Shown here: piece by piece, positions 11,210-22,963 of the stretch
How positions within the stretch are numbered: position 1 is the stretch's first letter
Layout: each line of letters starts with the position of its first letter
DNA from: Aselliscus stoliczkanus
Taxonomy: Eukaryota; Chordata; Mammalia; Chiroptera; Hipposideridae
Reading direction: 5' to 3'
DNA length: 64,000 bases
Assembly (NCBI GenBank): GCA_033961575.1
Contig: CM066729.1
Coordinates: forward strand, 32,646,501 to 32,710,500
Notes under the pieces: generated by a model
The model's input: only the letters and a program-made list of their open reading frames with translations
What the model was told of the DNA's origin: nothing
Databases searched by the model: none
Made by a program: the position numbers and the translations under genes

Positions 11210-13350
11210 TACTGTACATGTGTATATGTTAATCTAAATTATTTTAATTTTAATTATTATTAGTTCTTTGATTTTCTTATTTTCATTGCTGATGTTTTTT
11301 ATACCATCTTCAGATAATACATTACTACAATTATTTTTTATATGCTTCTGCTACATTCAATACATTATATTTGACACAATATATACTGTATGTTTAATAT
11401 TCATTATTATTATTAGTTAAAATATCCTAGTTTGTATTACCTTTTGTTGATCTTTTTGTTATGAAAATAATTTATTAATTTCTGAAAATAGGCATTTCTA
11501 GTTATTTTATTATTGATATTTAGCTATTTCCATAGGGATTAGAGAACTCCTTTATGTTAATTCAGTACTTTACAAAATTTGAAACTTTCTTAGGTTAAAT
11601 ACTCTTCAGGTAAATATTATGTTATCTGCTCATAAAAAAAATGTCTTTTCTTCCATTGAAATTAGTGTTATTTAAAGGCCAATAGGCCAGATTTGATAAT
11701 ATGCCTTAAAATAATTTCTGCCCTCACAGATCTCAGATATCTTTGTCTCTTTGTTTCTCTGTCTCTCTCTGTGATGAAGCAACAATTTTTAGTAATCTAT
11801 TTTATTTGATATTGATATAGCTTTCTTAGCATTTTTTGTTTTTGTTTTTTTAATTTGTGACCTATATTTTTATTTCATCTTCCTTATAATGTTCTTATAT
11901 AATACATCTTTTACAATGGACCATAATTGTATTTTTCAATTTGACAATTCTTGTCCAGAAATAATTTAATATAATTACATTTATATTAGGACTTAAATTT
12001 AATCAGGCCATTTGTGACTTCTGTTATTTATGGCTGTTTTACATGTGTTTGTTTGTTTTACTTTTGCCTTCTGCATTTATTTTCTTATTTCATTCTGTTT
12101 TCCTATCACTATATTGGAAAATTTTATTTTTTAAAATGATTTTGTGGTTACCAATGATATTAGTACATTATTAATTATAGTCTCCAAATCCATAATTAAT
12201 AACACTTAGCTCTCCATATGAATATAAGGATCTCAGTGCAGTTTAATGAGTTTCCCTTCTGAAGATATGCACACTATTATTGTTTTATTCAGTTAGTGTT
12301 AAGTAGTTTATTATGTTTTTCTTGTTTCTGAAGTCCTCACTTCTCAGAATTTACATTTGAGATAATTTTAATTCTGCCAGAAGTATACTTTAAATATGTC
12401 AATTAGTGTATATTCATGGTAAATTCTCTTAGTTTTATTTTCTTCTTCTCTCCTCCTTTTCTTCTTCCTTCTTTTTTCTTCTTTTTCATGATTATTCTCA
12501 TTCTTATTCCTCTTCTGTTATTTGATCTGAATGTGTCTTTATTTCTAAAGATATTTCTGTGGATATAGCATTCTAGATTTGCAGTCAGTTTCTTTTTGAA
12601 ATTAATGTAATTTTACACACTATTTTTATTGTTACTGTTATTCATTTGGCTATGTACATAATTGTCAGTCTTTTAACAGTAATCTGCTTTTTCTCCCACA
12701 CCTGAATACCTTTAAAGTTTCCTCCTATTCTTTGTTTTTTGGTGGTTTTTTTTTGCAGTTTCACTCTGTTTTGCAGTCATCCTGTTTTATATCAATTTGA
12801 ATTGATGTCTTTTACCATTTTAAAAATCAGCCAATATATCTCCAAATATTGTTCCTCTCTTATTAATATCTACTTTTTCACCTTGGAAATTCAATTAATC
12901 TTATAATAATAAATTATTCTATTTTGTATATCTTATGCCCTCTCTTCTTTATCTTCCATCTAGTTTCTCCTTACTACATTCCACTTAACATTTTATCTTC
13001 CATTTCACTAATACTGTTTTTAGCTGTATCTAACGTGCTAAACGTATACACTCAGTTCATATACATTTTATTATGTGTTTTATTTCTAGAGACAGTGCAC
13101 ATATTTTGTGCCACCATTAATAGTTTCCTATTCCTTCAAAATATGTATTCAAACTTTGGTCTGTTTTTACAGCATAATAATTCTAATTGTTTTATAATCT
13201 ATGTTGAATTATATCAGAAGTTTTATTGGTCTGTCACTTGTTTTTGTGATGGTTCTCTTCCATTTTAACTTACACCCTTGTATGTCAGGTTATATCTGAT
13301 GAATGTAGTAGTTGTTATACTTGAAATATTATTTTTAGAAATAATACAAA
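11210..13350 (-). mobile_element. Heavily decayed L1, antisense (ORF2 5' to 5' end)
   Basis: From about 12540 onward the plus strand reads 'gatatagcattctagatttg', 'tatctccaaatattgttcct', 'tcttccatttcactaatact' and 'gctgtatctaacgtgctaaa'. This is antisense sequence of the ORF1 and upstream region in older L1M elements. The 11210-12540 part is weaker but AT-rich and compatible. With the fragments at 8865-9707 it suggests one old antisense L1 into which the WBP4 retrocopy was inserted. Confidence 0.5.
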
Positions 13351-15454
13351 TCCTATATGTATATACTTTCATTCAGAGAACATGTGTTTTGGTTTCTTTG
13401 AGATTGTTAGGATTACTTGAATTTAAGTTTAGATTTTGAGGTAAACATAGGCCATGCTGCTGATGTGAAATTATTGAAAATTCATCAAAACAGATGTTTT
13501 GTGTCTTCTCTATCGTTGAGTTTGTAGCGCTTTATATTCTCATCTCACTTTTGAAAGAGATAGCTTAATTATATTTCTGTACCTTCAAGGGCCCCATAAT
13601 TTTTAATTCTGATTCCCTTGCATTGATGAGCCCATAAAAATGAATTTAAAGTTGCCAGGAATGGCAAATGTACTCAAAGCAAATACAGTAAATGCTTCAT
13701 TTAACTCTCTGTGTTTGTTTTCTTTACTGGATAAATAGTCCCCTAATATCTTTTCTTCCTAATAGGTTCAGAAAACATTTGAAGAATGTTTTATTAAGCA
13801 CTTTTACATTTTCATTAGCTTTTTTTTCTAAATTATCTAGCTCACTATTACTGAAAACCAGAAATTTCATAGCACCTTTATTCTGACCTTTTCTTATATT
13901 TACTGTTTTTTGTAATCTTATTTAAAATGTAATGTACATTCTTAATATCTGTATTTTGTGGAAAAGCAGTTTATGTATTCATATAAAAGAACTTATTTGA
14001 TTTCTCAGTTCAAACATGATCTAAAATATACCTACATACATTAGGATTAGATTTGGTTTATTTAAATCTGAAAACCCCAAATTTCAGTATCATAACCACA
14101 TAAAGATTTATTTTCTCTTGAGTTTAAAAAAAAATGAAAGAAAAAGAAAGAAAAATTCTGCATATTGGCTGTCCAGAGCTGTTACGATGTTATTATGCCA
14201 AGGGTATTAAGACATAGTTTTTCTTTTCCCCCGTGTGTTTCTATATGTCATGTATACTCGTATAATACCACATAACATTTATTCATGGACTTCTTTCAGT
14301 GTTTCGGTATTCTGGTGTTCCTACCATTTGTGGGATTACTAGAGATAAAGCATAACAAAGGGAGAGGAGAAAAATGTCAGTATTAGTATTCATTTCTATA
14401 ACTTTCATGAAAGTTCGTCCCATATGGCTGTCCTGGACTTAATCACTTAGTCACGTGGCTTATGTCAACTGTGAGGGATAATACAAAACATAGTCATTGA
14501 TTGGATTCAGCATCACTTTCAGTGATATAGGGCTTCTGTTAGAAAAGAGGAAGGGAATACTTGAGGTTAGATGGGTGATAGTCATCTCTGCTACTAATAG
14601 TCTAATGAAAAGTTCCTACTTTCTCTATACTGATCTCAGAGATGGTGAAATGACTTCTTTTGAAATATTTAAAATATAATTTATATTTGAAATATACTTC
14701 ACTTTTAAATATACTATTTATCAATATTTTTATACAAAATCTTTTGAACTATTGTTTATAGAAAGATTTTCTTCAGATGCATACCAATAATTACAGATGC
14801 ATACCAATCAGTGTTAGTTATCTGTGAGTAAATACTTTTCCCCTAGTGAGCACACTCATTCAATAATAATTACAAATTAAAGAATTGCAAAGTTAGAAAA
14901 TAATGTTTAAGATAAAAAATATTATTACCGATTCAGCAAAAGCTCCAATTTGAAATGACTTGCCTTGACAGGTGATGAATAAAATTTCTCTAGAAACAAA
15001 TCAAATGCCTCACCTCTGCATTATTCTGATCTGAACCCTCTCTTTTCCATTAATGGTAATATTTCCAAAATGCATCATGGATCTTGACAATTTAAAAGGC
15101 ATTATGTGAGAAAACATCATTCTGCAACTGAAAAAGCATAATTGTTGTTTTGACTGTGGTGACATTCTCATCAATGAGGTAATGGTCTGAGTCACCAAAG
15201 AAGTTGTTCTTCCTGTTTGCATCATTTATACTTGCTTTCTTAAAGGAGAAAAAAATCAATAAGACCTGGAAACATCTTAAAAGTAATTTCTGTCTCTTTA
15301 ATCCCTTTGTATTTGTCTTTGATCTAGTAATTCATCTTAATTGAGCATTAAGAGAGGTATATAAAATCAAATGCACTCAGTGACTGCAACTCCAAGAAAG
15401 TAATAAAAAATTCTGGTAGAACTGATCCTACCTCTAGTTGAAGTCCTGTTTTAA
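13351..15454. other. AT-rich sequence without recognised gene
   Basis: No gene, RNA or nameable repeat. An A-rich run lies at 14125-14156. 'cagatgcataccaat' is repeated at 14775 and 14796. Frames are short and featureless. Confidence 0.4.
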
Positions 15455-16600
15455 ATGTTTTATTTTTTTCAGTTTTACTGAGATGTAATTGATGTACAGC
15501 ATTGTGTATGTTTAAGGAATACAACCTAATAATGCGATGCATATATTTATCCTGAAATGATTACAACTCTGAGTTAACATCACTACCTCACATAGTTACA
15601 GTTTGTTTTCCCACTGTGAATAATTTCAAGATCCACTATCTTAGCAACTTTCAGATATATAATACATTATTGTTAACTATAGTTACAATGCTGTACATTA
15701 AACCTGCAGAACTTATTTATCTTATAGCTGGAAGTTTGTAACTTTTGACCACCTTTAACCCTTTTAACTGCCCTTTCCTCTGGCAACAACCAATTTTTTC
15801 TTTTTCTATAAGTTAATTTTGGGTCTGTTTTTTTTTTAATTCCATATTTAAGTGAGATCACAAAGCATTTGTTTTTCTCTGTCTTACTTGCTTCACTTAG
15901 CATAATGCCCTCATGTTACCAAAAAATAGCAGGGCTATCTTTTTATGGCTGTATAATATTCTGTTCTGTGTGTGTATCACAATGTCTTTATCTATTCATC
16001 CATCCATCATCACTTAGATTGTTTCCATTATTTACTATTGTAAATAATGCTGCAGTGAACATGGGCATACAGATAACTCTTGGACACATGATTTCATTTC
16101 CTTTAGATATACACTTAGAAGTGAAAGTAGTAGATCATATGGTAATTCTAATTTTTTGAGAAACTCCCATATTGTTTTCTATAGTTGGCTGCACTAATTT
16201 AAATTCCCACCAACAGGGTCCAAGGTTTCCTATCTCTATATCCTCACCAACACTTGTTATCTAGTGTATATATGATAATGGTCACTCCAAAAGATGTGAG
16301 ATGATATTTCATTGTGGTTTAGATTTGCATTTTTCCTGATAATTAGTGATGTTGAGCACTTTTTCATGTTCCTGTTAGCTATTTGAATACCTTATTTAGA
16401 AAAACTTCTGTTCAAGTCCTTTGACCATTTTTTCCCCATTGGATTATTATTATTTTTTTAAATTTTTTGCTATTGTTTGAGTTCCTTAAATATTTTGGAT
16501 CTTAATCCTGTATGATATATATGGTTCTGAAATACTTTCTCCCATTCCATAGGCTGACTTTTCATTTTTTTACTAGCTCTTTTGCTGTGCAGAGAAGTCG
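15455..16600 (-). mobile_element. L1 3' half, antisense
   Basis: The strand is fixed by 'cagttttactgagatgtaat' at the 3' end, then 'tgtataatattctgttctg', 'gtaaataatgctgcagtgaa', 'cccaccaacagggtcc', 'catttttcctgataattagt' and 'tttgctgtgcagagaag'. These run in order from the antisense 3' UTR into ORF2. It stops abruptly near 16600, so it is 5'-truncated at about 1.1 kb. Confidence 0.85.
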
Positions 16601-18145
16601 TATTTTCTACATGGGGTAAATCTAAGATATGCTAAAACTCCCCTACAATAAAAACAGTAATTCAGGTGCGGTGATTACAGTTTTCAAGCCTCATAAACTG
16701 AAAATATACCATCAGTTACTGACATCTTATTGAAAATTATAAAATGAAGTAGTTTAATAACAGAAAACATTTGCGACTTTCCAAACTTCAGTAAATAGGA
16801 AGATCAGGCCAGTGCTCGTGGAAGTAGTAATGCTACTTACTGTATGTGGATGCAAAAATCAGGAGAACCATTGGTATCCATTCAAGAAGTCAAAAAAGAT
16901 GAAAAAGCAATGAAATCATCAAAAGCAGATTTTTAATGCCACATCATTTCACTGGACATTCTGTGGATGTATACCTTGCTTGGGTAATTACCATATCTCA
17001 TCACCCTGGTTTTATTTGCTATACCAAAGAGACTCTTTTAAAAACAAATTAAAAAAAAAAAGATACTCTATGCAAGCTCAGCTTTTTTCTTGAGTGAAGA
17101 ATTGATTTCCGTTGACAATTCCTGTGTAACTATTAATCTGATCCAGAGAGCACATGGTCTTTATATCTGACCTCAATGGGGCCATAAATCTTCATGACGA
17201 CTTAGGATAACCAAGCATTAGGAACAATGCTTGATGTCAGTCCTTGCATTGTCTCATTTTGTACTATCCCTGTTTAACAAATGAGCAAAGTGAATATCAA
17301 AAATATTAAGTAACTTGAATATGGTCATGCAAGTGGTAATTGTCAGAATCTGGACTTGAACATAGTCTGAATGGCTTTAGAGTTCATCTTGCTATACTAG
17401 ATTGAAAAGTAAAAAGTCCTTTAGTGCCTAAAGCATATTTTCTTTAATTGATGTCATCTTAGTTTTGATCAAAACCCATTTATGTTTTTAAACATGGGGT
17501 GAGGAGGAGAAGGGAGAAGGAGGGAAGGAAGAGAGAGCAAGGCAAAGTTCATAATTAAACATGATTTTATTGTTTGACCTAGTCCTCATAACACCGAAAT
17601 TGATAAATTACTTACCTTGACACTGACTGATAGCATCAGAAGATAAAAATTTAAAGGATGAAAAATTTAAAGATGTGGGAAATTGTAGGCACGTACAATA
17701 ATCTCAAAAACCTTAAAAACATTGAAGTAATTAATGGTTTCTTAATGCTTTCAGCTGTGCCATATTTCACCTCATATTACTGTAAGAGAAAACACTGTTT
17801 TGAATCTCTTTGTTGGAAACATTTTAATTATTATCTTTAATGTTAACACGTAGATCTGTATATTTTAGTGGAATATAGTATGCTATATACAATTTATATA
17901 TATATATTATTTTTATATGCATATACTTTATATATGTGTATATTTCTCACTTTCATCTTTTAAATTGATCACATAGTTGTACTTAACACAAGGTTTACTC
18001 AGATGAAAGATTAGTAAATATATATAAAAAAACTGATTAGGGCACCTAGAGCCTACTTATATAGTAGATAATATCATTATGATGATGACAACTTTATCAG
18101 GTGTGTATTATCAGCAATCTGGTGATGAAACAATAATATGGAGAA
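16601..18145. other. Unassigned; possible unidentified retrocopy ending in poly(A)
   Basis: No gene is visible. The block 16601-17061 has no L1 similarity that I recognise and ends in an A-rich tract (17039-17061), so a retrocopied 3' UTR is possible but unproven. A purine-rich tract ('gaggaggagaagggagaagg') lies near 17501-17540 and TA-rich sequence near 17890-17940. Confidence 0.3.
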
Positions 18146-18743
18146 TATCAGGGGTGCCAAAAAAATGTATACACATTTTTAAGAAATGTTATCTATGTAT
18201 TACTTTTTGAAGTTGAATTGTATTATGGTAGCAATGCGTAGTATGACATTTGCTCAAAAGATGGCTTTAATCAAATGAATGCTAGCTAGTGTCACCATGC
18301 AACAGATAGGACAGTCAAAGAAAATGGGGAAGCACCATTGTCATTTGAGGAGCACAAGACTGTTTTGAAGTGGTATTTGTAATTCGAGAATGTTGTAGAA
18401 GTACAAGAACAGTGGAGGCATGGGTATGCAAGAGAACCTCTAGCACGCCTAACAATTGCAGGCATTAGTGATAAATTTGAGACACATAGTAATGTGTAAA
18501 GAAATTGAAACGACATGCTCAGAGATACAAGTGGACACTTTGGTCAACATTGCTCAAGCAGTAGTTCCCCTTAATCAGAAGTGTTTGGGCACTGATGGTA
18601 ACCACTTTGAGCACCTCTTGTAATTGCAGAAGTCAAACATGACTTGTACTCGTCTTTTGTTATCGGTATATATTATTACAATTTTCATACATTTTTTTTT
18701 TCCTTTCTTAAAATGTGTATGCATTTTTTTGGTACCCTCTGTA
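18146..18743 (+). mobile_element. Tc1/mariner-like DNA transposon, 598 bp, with transposase remnant
   Basis: The terminal inverted repeats are 'gggtgccaaaaaaatgtata' on the left and the complement of 'tgcatttttttggtaccctc' on the right, about 30 bp with few mismatches. A TA stands at both outer edges. The plus strand from about 18245 reads as a broken transposase N-terminus: 'ATGACATTTGCTCAAAAGATG', then with stops 'KTVLKWYL', 'FENVVEVQEQWRHGYARE' and 'AGISDKFETHSNV'. This looks like the helix-turn-helix region of Tc1/mariner-type transposases. Stops and missing catalytic sequence make it non-autonomous. The same ends occur at 55148-55389. Confidence 0.82.
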
Positions 18744-21211
18744 TATTGAAATGGGTAAATATAGAGTCAGGGAGAAAAAATAACAGTCACTACAGTAATC
18801 CAGGTAACGTGTTATCCATATATTTGTAGTGACTTCTGGGAAGAAGTGGATGCCAGAGTTGATATCATATGGCCCATAGACGCCGAATGTGGTATAGAGA
18901 CACAGAGTTTTATATGAGAGATATTTGGGGTGGAAAACTATTTATGGACAAACTAGGAAATAAATATTTTTCTGTAATCTGTTGTGGTCTGGTTTATGGT
19001 CTGTTTGTAATTTTAGTGGGACCTGGGGAAGGAACTACTAATCTCAGCCAAGTAGATGGGCTGCATGTGGTAGGGTTTGGTAAAAAGACTGTGATTAATT
19101 TGATCAATTGTGTATCTTCAGCACTCAGTTTCATGCTGTGTTATGAGATTTAAGATCTGAAGGCACACTATTCTGATTAGGAGAAAAGTCTAACATCTGT
19201 TAAGTCTGTTCTCTTTTTGTGCATTGGAAAGATTTAATTAATTTTATAGTTGCATCAAAGAATATCAGTCTTGATACAAAAACAAAATAAAATTTTAATC
19301 AGAATATTTCAATCCTTAGAACTATTAAGTATGTTACCTTTTCCTTTCAAAACTAATTCTAACCTATAATGTGCTACCTCTCTCTCCTTACACATTTAAA
19401 TTAATAGTGTAGTCAGTTATACTTGAGGGCATCTGATAAACATAGATTTAAAAAAAAAAGGAAAACTCAACTTCTCAATCAACTGTTTTAAATATAAGGG
19501 AATGGACATAGTAACAGTTTTGAAACCCCTTTTTGAAAAGCATAAGTATACAATTATGCTTGTCTTATCTGCCAAATATACAAAGCATGTTGGAGACAAT
19601 CTGACTCAAGTCTTATTGATATCTTTGTCCCTGAAACATCCAGCATAAAGCTTTCTCCATAGATGATATTCACCATGTTTTTGAGTTAAATTTAAGAATA
19701 TCCAGGATATCCAAAGAGGATACTAACAACAACAAAAAAAAAAGAAAAAAGAAAAAAAATACAGAAAGAAAGAAAAAAGAAAATATAGCTTTTAGGAGCT
19801 GAAAAATAAGTTATGTGTATTTTTGCTTTTCAAGTTTAAGTATTTTGTACAACTTACACACTGAATTTCAAATGCTAGTAGGTCAGCAGAGAAATTAGAA
19901 ATAACACCACAATGACAATGAGATAAAAGTACTTAAGCAACCGATGGAAATACTTCCACCTTTCTTTTAAAGTTTTAAATCATATCATGCTCTTAACATA
20001 GGGAAGAAGGTTAAATCTTATAAATACAACTATTAGATAAAGTACATTTGGGGAACAAAAATAAAAGAGGTAAGTGGAAGGCACATTACTAGCAAATACT
20101 CCTTATAATAAAGATTTATACAATCTTGTGTACATTTGTCTAGTGGAAAGGAGAATGTGACTAATACAAAATAGAATTCACCAATTGAAACGACTGATTA
20201 CCTTAGGATTAATAGCCTTAGAAAAGCTAGGTTTATATAAACAGTATTTTCTGTTGGGATAAGCATGGAATTGCTGGCCTTTTGGTTGTTTGCTTTGGTC
20301 ATTATTTGAGACAGGACACTTTCCATTTTGAAAGTCCATGCTAATCTTTTAAAATCTTTATTACCTTTTTTTTTTTCTTCCTTTTCCTGCATTTTCCCTC
20401 TCTCAGGGAATAGCCACTAGAAACTTAAAAAGGAGGAGCTTGTAGTCATAATAACTAATCACCTCCCGCAATACATGGGGGTTTTATTCTTTTTGTTTTG
20501 ACTCAGAATTTATAATGCCAACAGCAAGATTAATTTTAAAAAATGGAATCAGCTTAAGGGAATGGAGAATAATCACATTATTCATTATAAAAACTGTGCC
20601 AACTTATTCTTGCATCAAGTAAATTTCTTAAGAAATGCTATGTCTTATATTAGGATCCTGTTTTACTTCTTTTTTAATTTTTAAATATCTTTATAAAATC
20701 AATATGTTTACATAGGTTAAAATAGATCAAATTATTCTGCAATTTTATAGTAATAGTAATAATAATAATAATAGCAACAATAATAATAACTGTAGCCTCC
20801 TGTCTGGCTCTTATGACCACTGCTAAGAAATACTGGCTTTTAACAGTTTTAAGCTAGATATTTCTTATGATATTTCTGGCTATGAAATGTAGTATAGTAT
20901 ACTTTTATAACAACATCTTTAGATTTTATTCTATGGAATTTGAGTATTTTTACTATTCTCCTCCCTCTGCACCCATCTTCCTAAGAGTGATATAACACAT
21001 TATTTGGTTAAATTGGTGGACCTTATATTTCATTCTGAACACAAAATGATGAACCAAATTTGTACCATTAGCACATTAAATTCTTATTTTTTATTTGTTT
21101 TTCATAAACTTAGTGATCATCTTCTTAATTTTTACATTTCATTATTAATTTCTCAAACGCTCAGTCAATATACAAAATACCTAACGATAACTTATCCAAT
21201 CTTAAAACACT
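18744..21211. other. Sequence without recognised gene
   Basis: A 94-codon frame at 18869-19153 shows no domain and no coding-like neighbours. The piece 18780-18860 ('tacagtaatccaggtaacg') may be a very decayed L2. Adenine/purine-rich tracts lie at 19725-19790. Nothing else can be named. Confidence 0.4.
20749..20790. repeat. (TAA)n-like trinucleotide repeat
   Basis: Imperfect TAA units with interruptions (tagtaa, tagcaacaa). Confidence 0.85.
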
Positions 21212-21224
21212 AAGAAAATCTTTT

Positions 21225-21327
21225 TTCTTTTTTGGGAGGGCAGTGTCACTGGCCCTCATGTGGGACCCGAACGGGGGCCGCTGGCCTCCCAAACCAGCAC
21301 TTAACCACCACGCCACTCGGCCGGCTC
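21225..21327 (-). mobile_element. Short tRNA-derived SINE (VES/Rhin-like head)
   Basis: The minus strand reads 'gccggccgagtggcgtggtg', 'gttaagtgctggtttggga', 'ccccgttcgggtcccacatg' and 'agggccagtgacactgcc', then a T-rich (A-rich on its own strand) end. Box A-like and box B-like ('gttcgggtccc') promoter elements are present. A 13-bp direct repeat 'aagaaaatctttt' brackets it exactly (21212-21224 and 21328-21340). Many CpGs remain, which suggests a young copy. Confidence 0.92.
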
Positions 21328-21790
21328 AAGAAAATCTTTTAATTCTGTTTTGTTTTTCCTGGTAACCTCCCATGCATCCAGGCCTCCTCTATTTTTCTCA
21401 GTTCTCTATTGATTGTTTTCTACACATGGCACATAATTCTAATGCTGTAAAGTTGCTTCCCCACCATATATTTAAGCATGCCATTTCTTTTTGTTCTTGT
21501 GTTATTTTGCCAATGCACATTTTTTCCTATTGGAAAAAGAAAAGAAGAAGAAAAATTTTAAAAAAGACACGTGGTTTTCATAGCTTGGTAATCAAACCTT
21601 GTAAGTTGAAAATAAAAATATGAGAAATGTGAAGGCTTGATTTACTGTTTTCTTAAGATCAACTGCTACTGCTAAGAAGTCTGGTATCATAGCATTCTCT
21701 TTACCTCTGAAAGCTCTTTACTAAATACCCACACTCTATGGTATACTGAAATTCTCAGAGATGTAACTTGAGGTACATATAAATGAACAC

Positions 21791-21793
<3 letters not shown>

Positions 21794-21824
<31 letters not shown>
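21794..21824. repeat. (TG)n microsatellite
   Basis: About 15 TG units, followed by 'tatgtgcatgcatgcatg'. Confidence 0.95.
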
Positions 21825-21830
<6 letters not shown>

Positions 21831-22047
21831 ATGCATGCATGTGATTTTTTTTTTTTTTATTGCAGTGGAATACTTGGGCTTTTTCAGTCTTGAAATGAAA
21901 ATCATTTTTATTCTGAGAAATTTTAAGTCTTCAAATAAAAATCAATTATCCCATCCTTTATCTTCTCTTTTCATTTTACCGTAATTTTTTCATGAATATT
22001 AAATCCACTAGATTTATTATTTAATCTTCTTATATTTCTCACTTACA

Positions 22048-22185
22048 TTTTTTTTGAGCTATCCTGTCACCTGTTGGCAGCTCAGCGGCAGCTCAGCTTG
22101 GGCTGGGAATTGAACCAGCAACCCTTTTGCTCAGAGCTCACACTCCTGAGAGAGCTCTTAACCAACTGAGCAACTCGGCCAGCCC
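22048..22185 (-). mobile_element. tRNA-derived SINE (gctcagttggtt type)
   Basis: On the minus strand it reads 'ggctggccgagttgctcagt', 'tggttaagagctctctcagg', 'gctggttcaattcccagccc' and 'ccaacaggtgacaggatagc', with its A-tail seen here as a T run at 22048-22055. It matches the copies at 10998-11191, 41814-41935 and 61290-61380. Confidence 0.88.
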
Positions 22186-22915
22186 TCTCTTTTAAATTTT
22201 ATATACCATTTCTTTCCCCCTGTTTCTGTATTTCACCTTCTAATCCTCATATTGAATTTTTGAATTCTTTATCATGTTATTTTCTAAAATATTTCTCTTA
22301 TTTATATATTATTTTATTTTATTTTTTTGACACAAGCATTCCCTTATTACTTTCATAGGTTCTGTGAGAACGAAGAAGATAATTATGTGGCCTGGTTCAT
22401 CTGTATTGTTTAACTGGAACTTTCCTTAATTTCAGTACTAGCATTATTGTTCACCCTCTCATTATTCAACGATCAGATTTCAAATTGAAGTCTTTTATGT
22501 TGCTTAGCTAATGGGAATTTGCGTCCTGTAATGGTCTTTGTAAAGTGGCCTGTAATTATGCAACTATCCCAGGAATTATCAAAGCATGGGTAACATTATA
22601 AGGCTAGTTAATTATTTTCACATAGATATTGTTAAGTCCAATTATGGGAGAGATAGATGGGCCACATTTAATATTTTCTAACTCTCTTGTTCTCTTTTTC
22701 ACTCCCACTCTCCCTCTGTTCTATAACTGAAAAAAATCACTTCATAATGGAGCAGCTATTTCAAAAAATAAAGAAAAGGTTATTATGGGATATATAGTGA
22801 TTATTTTATTATTTTATTTTATTTTTTGCATCCTGGAAAAAGCAAGTGTTTCAAATTCTAAACAACATATTTTTGGTACAAAAATACCAGTAAGAATGGC
22901 CTTGCCTTTTATAGG

Positions 22916-22963
<48 letters not shown>

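Noticed and set aside
18869..19153. 94-codon frame just after the DNA transposon
   Set aside because: It starts beyond the element's TA edge, has no domain, and is not part of the transposase. Chance frame.
21794..22955. CRISPR-like regular repeats
   Set aside because: The only regular repeats here are dinucleotide microsatellites. No direct repeats with unique spacers exist in the window, and the DNA is mammalian.
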